Shown: positions 45,206-55,794 of the stretch, in pieces
Position numbering within the stretch: the first letter of the stretch is position 1
How the letters are laid out: each line of letters opens with the position of its first letter
Assembly (NCBI RefSeq): GCF_000591415.1
Contig: NZ_JEMF01000019.1
Location: 105,525-169,524 of the forward strand
Origin: Cobetia crustatorum
GTDB taxonomy: Bacteria; Pseudomonadota; Gammaproteobacteria; Pseudomonadales; Halomonadaceae
DNA length: 64,000 bases
Direction of reading: 5' to 3'
Translations under genes and position numbers: made by a program
The notes under the pieces: model-generated
What the model was told of the DNA's origin: nothing
The model's input: the letters and a program-made list of their open reading frames with translations, nothing else
The model's database searches: none

Positions 45206-45307
45206 TGCGGATGCATTCCTGCATCCGCATCGACCGCCGCCGAGCACGACAGAGCATGATCCTGTCGTGCTCGACTGCCCCGATACCACCACGACAATGG
45301 GGTATCG
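45204..45307 (+). other. three consecutive hairpins in the ybeY-corC spacer
   Basis: Three inverted repeats follow each other. First, GATGCGGATGCA (45204-45215) with TGCATCCGCATC (45220-45231), loop TTCC, starting inside the ybeY stop. Second, CGAGCACGACAG (45241-45252) with CTGTCGTGCTCG (45262-45273). Third, CGATACC (45281-45287) with GGTATCG (45301-45307). The first two are perfect 12-bp stems. None has a T run, so they are not ordinary terminators. Confidence 0.8.
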
Positions 45308-45333
45308 CCACCGAGGAAAAGAGAAACTAACGC

Positions 45334-46242
45334 ATGAGCGAAGACCGATCGGGAAGCCAATCGAAATCCTGGCTCGATAAGCTGTTCGGCGCCTTCTCAA
45401 GCGACACCGACGAACCCAGCTCCCGTAGCGAGCTGCTCCAGTTCCTGTCAGAGGTAGGCCCACGCCTGAATCTCGATCAGGATGCGATTGCCATCATCGA
45501 GGGTGCGCTGGAAATCAGCGACCAGCAGGTCCGCGAGGTCATGATCCCCCGCTCTCAGGTGCAGGCCATTCAGGTCGACCAGCGCCCTGAAGAATATCTG
45601 CCGCTGATCCTCGAATCGGCTCACTCCCGCTATCCCGTGATTGACGAGAATCTCGATGAGGTACTCGGCATTCTGCTGGCCAAGGATCTGCTGCCGCTGA
45701 TCTTGCAAAACGACAGCGAGCGCAAGCGCTTCGATCTGCGCGAAGCCATCCGTCCGGCCATGTTCATCCCCGAATCCAAGCGCCTCAACAGCCTGCTCAA
45801 GGAATTCCGCGAAACGCGTAATCACATGGCGGTAGTCATTGATGAATACGGCGGTACCGCTGGGCTGGTGACGATCGAGGACATTCTCGAGCAGATTGTC
45901 GGTGATATCGAGGACGAGCATGACACCGATGAAGACGAGGATATCCGTGAGCTGGGCGATGGCCAGTACGCCGTCAGTGCACTGACCACCATCGATGACT
46001 TCAACGAGCACTTCTCCACCGACTTCTCCGATGAAGAATTCGATACGGTGGGCGGGTTGATGATTCAGCGCTTTGGTCACATGCCACGTCGTCAGGAATC
46101 GACCGACTTCACCGGCTGGCGCTTCACGGTACTCAACGCCGACAACCGACGCATTCGCCAGGTTCAGGTCTGCCGACTGGAGGATGCCACCGGTGATGCA
46201 CCGCCCTCGGAAGAACACCGTGCGCACATCAGCGGTGAATGA
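45334..46242 (+). CDS. corC: CorC/HlyC-family CBS-domain protein (YbeX)
   Basis: CorC (YbeX) is a cytoplasmic CBS-pair protein linked to magnesium/cobalt efflux and ribosome metabolism. The 302-residue protein has the family start (SELLQFLSEVGPRLNLDQDA), two CBS domains (VMIPRSQVQAIQVDQRPEEY; KRLNSLLKEFRETRNHMAVV), the signature DEYGGTAGLVTIEDILEQIV and a C-terminal CorC/HlyC domain (FSTDFSDEEFDTVGGLMIQR). It has no DUF21 membrane domain. It is the third gene after ybeZ-ybeY. A terminator-like hairpin separates it from lnt. Confidence 0.94.
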   Translation: MSEDRSGSQSKSWLDKLFGAFSSDTDEPSSRSELLQFLSEVGPRLNLDQDAIAIIEGALEISDQQVREVMIPRSQVQAIQVDQRPEEYLPLILESAHSRYPVIDENLDEVLGILLAKDLLPLILQNDSERKRFDLREAIRPAMFIPESKRLNSLLKEFRETRNHMAVVIDEYGGTAGLVTIEDILEQIVGDIEDEHDTDEDEDIRELGDGQYAVSALTTIDDFNEHFSTDFSDEEFDTVGGLMIQRFGHMPRRQESTDFTGWRFTVLNADNRRIRQVQVCRLEDATGDAPPSEEHRAHISGE

Positions 46243-46340
46243 TGGTGTGAGTCACTGAATGACAGTCTTCACAAGACACTGTATGACACCATCACGCATA
46301 TCAGACGGGCTAGCGATGTCGCCTGTCATGATGACGGACA

Positions 46341-46376
46341 ATGCCAGACACATCTTTCGGTGTGTCTGGCATTTTA
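46341..46376 (+). terminator. terminator-like hairpin directly upstream of lnt
   Basis: ATGCCAGACACA (46341-46352) pairs with TGTGTCTGGCAT (46361-46372) around TCTTTCGG, with TTT immediately after. The Shine-Dalgarno AAGGAG of lnt starts 6 bp on. It is a 12-bp perfect stem and would be a good terminator for corC, or an attenuator for lnt. Confidence 0.75.
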
Positions 46377-46389
46377 CAAGGAGAGCGGT

Positions 46390-47907
46390 ATGTCCGATTC
46401 CCCCCGCCCAGCCGCCTTCACCGGCATCTCAATACTGGGTCACGTACTGGCAATCATTGCCGGCGGTCTTGTCACGCTGAGCTTTGCCCCTTTTGATCAA
46501 TGGTGGCTAGGACCGCTCGGCGCCGGCTTGCTTTACGGCACCTTGCGCATGGAAGGTGGCGGCTTCATGCGCGCCTGGTGGTATGGCGTAGGGCTATTCG
46601 GGAGCGGTGCCAGCTGGGTCTATGTCTCGATTCACGACTACGGCTACACCGGAATGCCACTGGCAGTGCTACTCACCATGCTCTTCGTGGCCTGCATGGC
46701 ACTATTCCCTGCACTCTGGATGGGGTTGTGGCAGCGTTTCTGCTCACGTCGCTTCGATGTGCTGTCTTTCGCGGCCATGTTCGTCATCAGTGAGTTATTT
46801 CGTACCTGGGCCTTTACCGGCTTCCCGTGGTTGCTGCTGGGTAACAGCGCTGCCGATTCCCCGCTGGCACATTGGGTGCCAATACTCGGCGTCTACGGCA
46901 TCTCGCTGATCATCGCGCTCTCCGGCGCGCTATTGTGGAATCTGGCGCTACGCCGCCGCTGGCTGGCCATTGCGCCGCTGGTGGTGCTGTGGGGCGCAGG
47001 TCTGCTACTGCCCGCTAACTGGACACAGCCCGGCGGCCAACCTGCACGCGTTGCGCTGCTACAGGGCAACCTGCCACAGCTGATCAAGTGGAGTGCTGAA
47101 GGCCAACGTCGCGCTGCCAATACCTACGCCGCGATGACCCGCGCCGTGCAGGACGACGCCGACCTTATCGTCTGGCCAGAAACGGCGCTACCGATGCTGC
47201 GCGATCAGGCCGAGCCTTTTCTTGAACGCATTCAGGCAACTCTGCCACCTAAAACCGGTCTTATTACCGGAATAGTGGAACGTGATGCCGATGGTCGCTT
47301 CTATAACAGCGTGATTCCCATCGATGCGCCCGGCACTCAGTATCGCAAGGAGCACCTCGTGCCCTTCGGAGAGTATGTGCCGCTGGAGAACGTGCTGCGC
47401 GGTGTGATCAGTTTCCTCGATCTGCCGATGTCGAGCATGGCAGCGGGAGGAAGTGACCAGCCGCCACTCAGCGTCAGTGGCCTGCGCATTGGCGTGGCGA
47501 TCTGTTATGAAATCGTCTACCCGGAACTGGTACGCCAACGCGCACTCAGCTCTACCGTACTACTGACGGTTTCCAACGACACCTGGTTCGGGCACTCCAT
47601 CGGCCCACTGCAGCATCTGCAGATGGCTCAGATGCGGGCACTGGAGAATGGTCGTTATCTGCTACGTGCAACCAGCAACGGTGTCACTGCGATCATATCG
47701 CCGCAGGGTGAAATTCTTGAGCAGGCCCCGCAATTCGAGGAAGCCACCGTCACCGGCGACATTCGTCTGCAACTGGGCATGACGCCCTGGATGCGCTTCG
47801 GGATGCTGCCAGTGTGGATATTGATCGCCTTGCTGCTAGCACCGGGGTTGGTTCTAGGTATTACCGAACGTATCGGAGCACGCCGTCAGGTACGTCGTTC
47901 ATCATAA
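46390..47907 (+). CDS. lnt: apolipoprotein N-acyltransferase
   Basis: Lnt adds the third acyl chain to lipoproteins in the inner membrane. The 505-residue protein has several N-terminal membrane segments and a periplasmic nitrilase-like domain with the catalytic triad: Glu in VWPETALPML, Lys in YRKEHLVPFGEY and Cys in GVAICYEIVYPE. The FSFAPF-like motif appears as LSFAPFDQWW near the N-terminus. The ATG at 46390 follows AAGGAGAGCGGT. It is downstream of corC but beyond a terminator-like hairpin, so a separate promoter or attenuation is possible. Confidence 0.96.
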   Translation: MSDSPRPAAFTGISILGHVLAIIAGGLVTLSFAPFDQWWLGPLGAGLLYGTLRMEGGGFMRAWWYGVGLFGSGASWVYVSIHDYGYTGMPLAVLLTMLFVACMALFPALWMGLWQRFCSRRFDVLSFAAMFVISELFRTWAFTGFPWLLLGNSAADSPLAHWVPILGVYGISLIIALSGALLWNLALRRRWLAIAPLVVLWGAGLLLPANWTQPGGQPARVALLQGNLPQLIKWSAEGQRRAANTYAAMTRAVQDDADLIVWPETALPMLRDQAEPFLERIQATLPPKTGLITGIVERDADGRFYNSVIPIDAPGTQYRKEHLVPFGEYVPLENVLRGVISFLDLPMSSMAAGGSDQPPLSVSGLRIGVAICYEIVYPELVRQRALSSTVLLTVSNDTWFGHSIGPLQHLQMAQMRALENGRYLLRATSNGVTAIISPQGEILEQAPQFEEATVTGDIRLQLGMTPWMRFGMLPVWILIALLLAPGLVLGITERIGARRQVRRSS

Positions 47908-47957
47908 TCATCTGCCGGGCAGACGCCCGGCATAGCATCTGACCAAGCGAGAATGTC

Positions 47958-48710
47958 ATGGACTTCACCGAGTTACTCGGCATCATCAAGGATCTGATAC
48001 TGCCGCCCGGCGGGCCACTACTGCTGCTTATTCTGGCTATGCTGATTCTCAAGCGCTGGCCAAGCACAGCACGCGCGTTCATGGCACTGGCCATTCTTAC
48101 CCTATGGTTGCTGTCATCGCCCGTTGTCTCTACTCGCTTGATGGCTGGCCTGGAGCGCATTCAGCCTAGTGAGCCAGCCGAGTGGATCCAAGCCCAGGCC
48201 GTCGTCGTGCTGTCTGGAGGACGCTACTATGATGCCCCGGAGCTACAGGGACGTGATCGCATCAATGGCGAAACACTAAGCCGACTGGATGAGGGAGTCC
48301 GTGTCGCGCGTAATGCAGAGCTACCAATTCTGCTCACGGGCGGCAGGGTGTCCTCTTCGGATAGCGGCACACTGGCGGATCTCATGCAGCGCTCGCTCAT
48401 CGACGAGTTCGACTATCCCGCCCGCTGGCTGGAAAATCGCAGCGAGAATACTCAGCAGAACGCTCTGTACACTCGCGAGGCGCTCAAGAAGGACGACATC
48501 AACAAGATCGTGCTGGTGACCAGCGCATGGCATATGCCACGCGCCATGCGTAATTTCCAGAACCAGGGTTTCCGTACCATCATCCCTGCTCCCGTCGGCT
48601 ATACCTCGGTTTCAAGCCTGGGAATGGATGCATGGATACCCAACAGCTCCGCACTGACCCAGTCCCGCTGGGCCCTGCATGAGTGGATAGGCTGGCTGGT
48701 CGGTCGTTGA
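47958..48710 (+). CDS. DUF218-family membrane protein (YdcF/ElyC type)
   Basis: A 250-residue protein of the DUF218 (YdcF/ElyC/SanA) family, probably envelope biogenesis. It has two N-terminal membrane segments (GGPLLLLILAMLILKRW and AFMALAILTLWLLSSPVV) and the DUF218 domain with AVVVLSGGRYYDAPELQGRD, NAELPILLTGGRVSS, NRSENTQQNALYTREAL and LVTSAWHMPRAMRNF. The two-helix N-terminus and size resemble ElyC (YcbC), which affects peptidoglycan synthesis in E. coli; I infer only the family. It follows lnt by 50 bp and may be cotranscribed. A terminator follows. Confidence 0.88.
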   Translation: MDFTELLGIIKDLILPPGGPLLLLILAMLILKRWPSTARAFMALAILTLWLLSSPVVSTRLMAGLERIQPSEPAEWIQAQAVVVLSGGRYYDAPELQGRDRINGETLSRLDEGVRVARNAELPILLTGGRVSSSDSGTLADLMQRSLIDEFDYPARWLENRSENTQQNALYTREALKKDDINKIVLVTSAWHMPRAMRNFQNQGFRTIIPAPVGYTSVSSLGMDAWIPNSSALTQSRWALHEWIGWLVGR

Positions 48711-48737
48711 ACTCTGCTTGATCTCATTACTGCATCA

Positions 48738-48771
48738 CAAGAAAGGGCTGCCATTTGGCAGCCCTTTCTTG
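48738..48771. terminator. bidirectional intrinsic terminator, DUF218 gene / TPR gene
   Basis: CAAGAAAGGGCTGCC pairs with GGCAGCCCTTTCTTG around ATTT (15 bp), between convergent genes. Confidence 0.88.
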
Positions 48772-48809
48772 TGTCACGGCTCGCGCGCGGCCTTTCGCTA
48801 CTTCGCACC

Positions 48810-50024
48810 TCACTGTTCGTTCTGCATCCAGCTGGCATCCTTGAGCCACGGCCCCAGCTGACGACGCTGAAAGGCGCGGTCTCGCGTCCATTCATCGCTG
48901 CCCACGTGGGCATTGCCGAGCGGAAATTCGCCCAGTGCATCATCGGGGAAGCACAAGCTGTCGCGTCCGTTGATCGATAGCGAGTAGCAGCGGTCATGAC
49001 TGATGACGCTGGTACGCATATAACGCCAGACACACTCCTTCATGAACCATTGATCGACATTCAGCGTCTCGACCTGCTGCAGCTGCCATTCGCTCAACAT
49101 GCCTTCAAGCGATGGCAATACGCCAGCAACGCCACCCCACAGCCCTGCCAACACCAGATCAGTATGGCTCCACCAGTCACGCATCACGTGAAAGAAGCGT
49201 CCGGAGGTCAGCCACATCTGTACTGCGCGCACCTCACGCAGACTGATCACGCTGTCACAGTCACGCACCACGAAGTAGCCCACCGTGGGGTCATCCGCGA
49301 CTGCGAATCGCCAACACAGCCGTTGGCGGAGGCTGTCACTGGCAGGCCGCTCCATCAGCTCGGCCCCTAGCTGGCGTGCCAGCGCCAGAAAGTCGTCAGG
49401 CACGCTAGCATCATGATGGAGGCGTACCCGCCAGCCCGGATACAGCACCGGCGCCAACAGCAGATTATGCAGCATGCCATTCAGATAGCGGGGCTCGCCA
49501 CCCCACACGCCGAAGGACAACACACGCGTCTTGCCTGCCGTCAATGCACTCGGCGAGTCAGTCGGCAGCTGCCAGCCAGCTGCCAATGGCAAGCTGCCAT
49601 GCTTGGCATCCTTGAGTGCAAGAGCACGGCTACCGTACTGGCGCGCCTTGTCATGACGTTTGAGCGATGCACAGCTACTGGCCAGCGAATCAAACAGCAC
49701 AGGATTCGTGCACTGCTGCTCTACCAACACTTCTCCCGCCGCGCAGGATGCCACGCGCTCACCGGCCCGCGAAAGACACACCACATGATTGAGCGCGATC
49801 TCTTCATCCTGTGGGCATTCCGTGCGGCCATGCTCAAGAATCTGGCTGGCAGCGCGATAATCTCCCAACATGAACAGGTAGTAGGAAATCTGCTTGAAGA
49901 GCCCCGCGACACGCGGACGTGGCTGCCGATTGAAGTGCTCAATCAGCAGCTGTACAGCCTGAGGTCTGCGATCCGCTTGCCATGCCTGCTGGGCAGGCAC
50001 GAACCACTCCCTCGGCACCGCCAT
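48810..50024 (-). CDS. TPR-like protein with possible glycosyltransferase-type domain, function unknown
   Basis: A 404-residue cytoplasmic protein I cannot assign. Residues 1-140 look like tetratricopeptide-type helical repeats (YYLFMLGDYRAASQILEHGR; SSCASLKRHDKARQYGSRAL). The rest is a compact alpha/beta domain beginning TRVLSFGVWGGEPRYLNGML, with a VVRDCDSVISLREV segment. That Asp-Cys-Asp with nearby aromatic residues resembles the DxD metal site of glycosyltransferases, but the match is weak. It begins at the ATG overlapping the zinc-ribbon stop (TGATG), so the two are translationally coupled. No sugar or envelope genes are adjacent. Confidence 0.75.
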   Translation of the reverse strand: MAVPREWFVPAQQAWQADRRPQAVQLLIEHFNRQPRPRVAGLFKQISYYLFMLGDYRAASQILEHGRTECPQDEEIALNHVVCLSRAGERVASCAAGEVLVEQQCTNPVLFDSLASSCASLKRHDKARQYGSRALALKDAKHGSLPLAAGWQLPTDSPSALTAGKTRVLSFGVWGGEPRYLNGMLHNLLLAPVLYPGWRVRLHHDASVPDDFLALARQLGAELMERPASDSLRQRLCWRFAVADDPTVGYFVVRDCDSVISLREVRAVQMWLTSGRFFHVMRDWWSHTDLVLAGLWGGVAGVLPSLEGMLSEWQLQQVETLNVDQWFMKECVWRYMRTSVISHDRCYSLSINGRDSLCFPDDALGEFPLGNAHVGSDEWTRDRAFQRRQLGPWLKDASWMQNEQ

Positions 50025-50824
50025 CAGTCGTCGTCGCCACTGTGTCCTGCATTGCCAGCATGATCATTGCCACCCTCGGCACTATTGCCGCGTGCATAAC
50101 GTGGGTCGGCCTGCTGATCAGCCTTCGACGGGCTAGAGAGGGTACGTGCATCATCCGGATCATGCGGATCACGTGATGCACGCCCAGGCGTGGCAGCCAC
50201 TTTCGGAGCACCGCGCGCGAAGAAACGATGTCCGCAGGCATGGCAGGGTTCAAGCACGCATGGATGCGTCAGCGTGGTGGTCGCATCACAGTGCACGCAG
50301 TGCAGCAGGCCCGGTGCGATGACTTCACCACTGGTGTAGTCAGCGCGCGCAGCTTCTAGATCTTCCTCGAAATGCGCTTGATCAACGACGGTACGATCGG
50401 CAATCGACAGCAATGCGGAGCTGACACTGCGTGACAGCACGGAGAGGTCGATCCCCAGCCAGCTGGCAATACCTTCTCCGCCAGCCGCCAGGTGACGACG
50501 GAATTCGTGCATGTCGCGTTCGACCCAAGCACGTAGCAGCGCCAGCTCGTCGAGCGTGAACTCCTCGACCTCAGACTCGAAGCGCACTGCCTCGTCCAGT
50601 TCAGCCTTGAGGCCATCCCAGGACAGTTCACCGCTACTCTCTTCCAGGCGCGTCAGAATGCGGCCGTAGGCCTCTCCCAGTCGCCCTTCGCTCTCATTGT
50701 GCTGTTCCGTGGCCGGCATCGGCGTATCTTCAAAGCCGCTATCATGCGAGGAACCGCCACTCGCATCATGGCGCGCAGGGCTGATCGGGTCATGCGGATC
50801 ACGGGATTCACGTTGCTGGCTCAT
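50024..50824 (-). CDS. zinc-ribbon-containing protein (YbeL/DUF1451 type)
   Basis: This 266-residue protein has the YbeL (DUF1451) core: a helical region (RLGEAYGRILTRLEESSGEL; VEEFTLDELALLRAWVERDM) followed by a rubredoxin-like zinc ribbon with C-x2-C pairs (LHCVHCDATTT; LEPCHACGHRFF). Both ends carry disordered hydrophilic extensions, and the motif SRDPHDP occurs in both. The start at 50824 has AAGGAGAGTCC upstream. In E. coli ybeL also sits next to leuS, so synteny supports the call. It is divergent from leuS and coupled to the TPR gene downstream. The function is unknown. Confidence 0.87.
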   Translation of the reverse strand: MSQQRESRDPHDPISPARHDASGGSSHDSGFEDTPMPATEQHNESEGRLGEAYGRILTRLEESSGELSWDGLKAELDEAVRFESEVEEFTLDELALLRAWVERDMHEFRRHLAAGGEGIASWLGIDLSVLSRSVSSALLSIADRTVVDQAHFEEDLEAARADYTSGEVIAPGLLHCVHCDATTTLTHPCVLEPCHACGHRFFARGAPKVAATPGRASRDPHDPDDARTLSSPSKADQQADPRYARGNSAEGGNDHAGNAGHSGDDD

Positions 50825-53736
<2,912 letters not shown>

Positions 53737-53783
53737 TCCACGATACGACTAGATGCCCCGATGGCTTGAGCGATCAGGGCTCC

Positions 53784-53826
53784 GCTATCGGCTCAGAGGT
53801 TTCGCAAAATGCTCTGAGCCGATAGC
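53784..53826 (+). other. perfect 15-bp hairpin between leuS and lptE
   Basis: GCTATCGGCTCAGAG (53784-53798) pairs with CTCTGAGCCGATAGC (53812-53826) around a 13-base loop, 48 bp after the leuS stop, without a T run. Confidence 0.8.
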
Positions 53827-53928
53827 AACCAAATTCTCGTGCATGGCCTGATGTTGTCCATTGTGACTCGCCATCAAGCCATGCCCTCGCAAGACATTCA
53901 TGACACCCGCTCATGACAGGAGGTCACG

Positions 53929-54471
53929 GTGACGCAAGCGAATCATTCCATTGCATCTGTACGCGAATCAACGCGTATATCCCGCCGCGCTGGCCGCCGA
54001 TTGCTAGCAGCATTCGGTGTTGGCATGGCGCTGACACTGAGCGGGTGCGGCTTTCAACTGCGCGGCCAGAACGATGCGCCAATGGCTATCACTCAGCTCG
54101 ATGTCAAGGCACCGATCAGTGAGACCCACAGCGCGCTGCGTGACGCACTCAAACGTGCTGATATCAGTCTGAGTGACAGCGCTCCGCTCACGCTCAATCT
54201 GGGCAAGGTCAATGAAAACGTCCAGCAGGTGACCTTCGGTGACGCTGGCAGCATCAAGCGTGAGTTGACCTATAACATCGTCTACTCCATACAGCGCAAG
54301 TCCGACGGTGCCTATCTGGCCAACCAGCAAGTACTTGAGGCCAGCAGCAACTATTACACCAACGACGACAACCTGCTCAATACCGATGATGTCCGTGAGC
54401 GTGCTGGCCGGCAGATCAATCGTGACTTGAGTCGTCAGCTGCTGGAGCGCCTGCGCGTGATCACCCCCTGA
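53929..54471 (+). CDS. lptE: LPS-assembly lipoprotein LptE
   Basis: LptE is the outer-membrane lipoprotein that plugs the LptD barrel and helps place lipopolysaccharide. The 180-residue protein has an N-terminal signal with lipobox LTLSGCGFQLRG, the family motif with the lipidated Cys, then LNLGKVNENVQQVTFGDAGS and IVYSIQRKSDGAYLANQQVL. The signal has an unusually long basic n-region (about 20 residues). The start is GTG at 53929, with AGGAGG 5 bp upstream. It stands between leuS and holA as in E. coli. Confidence 0.93.
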   Translation: MTQANHSIASVRESTRISRRAGRRLLAAFGVGMALTLSGCGFQLRGQNDAPMAITQLDVKAPISETHSALRDALKRADISLSDSAPLTLNLGKVNENVQQVTFGDAGSIKRELTYNIVYSIQRKSDGAYLANQQVLEASSNYYTNDDNLLNTDDVRERAGRQINRDLSRQLLERLRVITP

Positions 54472-54499
54472 TTCAGAGGGCTCACTATTTCCGCTGACT

Positions 54500-54554
54500 G
54501 ACAGGCACGGCTTCGCGATACCGGGCAACCGACTATCACGGAGCCGTGCCTGTC
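54500..54554 (+). other. perfect 13-bp hairpin between lptE and holA
   Basis: GACAGGCACGGCT (54500-54512) pairs with AGCCGTGCCTGTC (54542-54554) around a 29-base loop, without a T run. Confidence 0.7.
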
Positions 54555-54624
54555 TGGGCCATCTTTTCGACCGAATGCAATGCGGCAGCCGCCGTTACGA
54601 CATGTGCATGACCGAAGGACATTC

Positions 54625-55683
54625 ATGAAGGTCTATCCCGACAAACTGGACGAGCAGCTCAGCAAACGCCTGTATCCCGTCTACATCGTGGCCGGTGACG
54701 AACCGCTCATTCATCAGGAGAGCTGCGATGCCATCCGCAAGGCAGCACGTGCTGCTGGTGTCGAAGAACGCGAAGTACTGCACGTCGAGAACGGCTTTCA
54801 GTGGGGGCGTCTGACCGAGTCGGCGGCGAGCATGTCACTGTTTGCCTCACGCAAGTTGATCGAGTTGCGTCTTGGTAGTCAGAGTGCAGGTCAGGAAGGT
54901 AGCAAGGTACTCAAAGCCTACGCCGAGCGAATCGAGAAGAATGGCGATATCCTGCTGATCACTGCTGCGCGACTTGATCGCAAGGTACAGCAGACAGCGT
55001 GGTTCAAGATTCTGGAAAAGGTAGGGGTCTTCGTCGCGGTATGGCCCGTTGATCACTCACGTCTGGGCTTCTGGATACGAGATCGCGCCCGGCTGCATGG
55101 ACTGGAGTTGAATCAGGATGCCTCACGCCTGCTGGCCGAGCGTATTGAAGGCAACCTGCTGGCAGCGGATCAAGAGCTGCAGAAGCTCGCGTTGCTGCAT
55201 CCGCCTGGCGCGCGACTGGATGGCAATGCCATTGCCCAGGGGGTCGAGGACAACGCTCGCTATGATGTCTTCACGCTGGCGGATGCCTGCCTGAAGGGTG
55301 AGATCGAACGCAGCGGACGTATCGTACTGGGCCTGCGCGGTGAAGGCGTCGAGCCCCCCGTCATTCTGTGGGCACTGACACGAGAGCTACGCACCCTGCT
55401 TTCGTTGCGCCAGCATCTTGATCAAGGCCAGAGTTTCGAGCACGCCTGCAAGGCCCAGAAGCCGATGATCTTCGACAAGCGTCGTCCCTTCTATCAGCAA
55501 GCGATCAATCGACTACCGCACAAACGCCTGCACAAGCTTCTGCTGTTCTCCCAGCGTCTTGACATGGCGGTCAAGGGTGGCATGGCATTGCCGGTATGGG
55601 ATGGCATGGTCGATCTGGCGCTGACACTGGCCGGTGGCCGTGGGCCGCTGGCGGAACTGCCGCACGCCTACAAGGTGGTGTAA
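54625..55683 (+). CDS. holA: DNA polymerase III subunit delta
   Basis: HolA is the delta subunit of the clamp loader, which opens the beta sliding clamp. The 352-residue protein has the family N-terminus (KRLYPVYIVAGDEPLIHQES), the AAA-like domain with LRLGSQSAGQEGSK and LLITAARLDRKVQQTAWFK, and the C-terminal collar helices (EGNLLAADQELQKLALLHPP; ARYDVFTLADACLKGEIERS; LLFSQRLDMAVKGG). The start at 54625 has AAGGA 5 bp upstream. It is last of leuS-lptE-holA and ends before a 22-bp hairpin. Confidence 0.95.
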   Translation: MKVYPDKLDEQLSKRLYPVYIVAGDEPLIHQESCDAIRKAARAAGVEEREVLHVENGFQWGRLTESAASMSLFASRKLIELRLGSQSAGQEGSKVLKAYAERIEKNGDILLITAARLDRKVQQTAWFKILEKVGVFVAVWPVDHSRLGFWIRDRARLHGLELNQDASRLLAERIEGNLLAADQELQKLALLHPPGARLDGNAIAQGVEDNARYDVFTLADACLKGEIERSGRIVLGLRGEGVEPPVILWALTRELRTLLSLRQHLDQGQSFEHACKAQKPMIFDKRRPFYQQAINRLPHKRLHKLLLFSQRLDMAVKGGMALPVWDGMVDLALTLAGGRGPLAELPHAYKVV

Positions 55684-55734
55684 CACCCGACGCTGTCATC
55701 GAGACATCCGGTCAGGTGCATGGATGCATAGATA

Positions 55735-55782
55735 GAACCCAAGAGACCCACTGGCATCATTGCCAGTGGGTCTCTTGGGTTC
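55735..55782. terminator. 22-bp perfect hairpin between convergent holA and amidohydrolase
   Basis: The left arm (55735-55756) begins GAACCCAAGAGACCC and the right arm (55761-55782) ends GGGTCTCTTGGGTTC; all 22 pairs match around a TCAT loop. There is no T run. If the amidohydrolase frame is corrected, the hairpin falls between the two stop codons and could end transcription or block RNA decay from both sides. Confidence 0.6.
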
Positions 55783-55794
55783 TTGGATCGAGAC

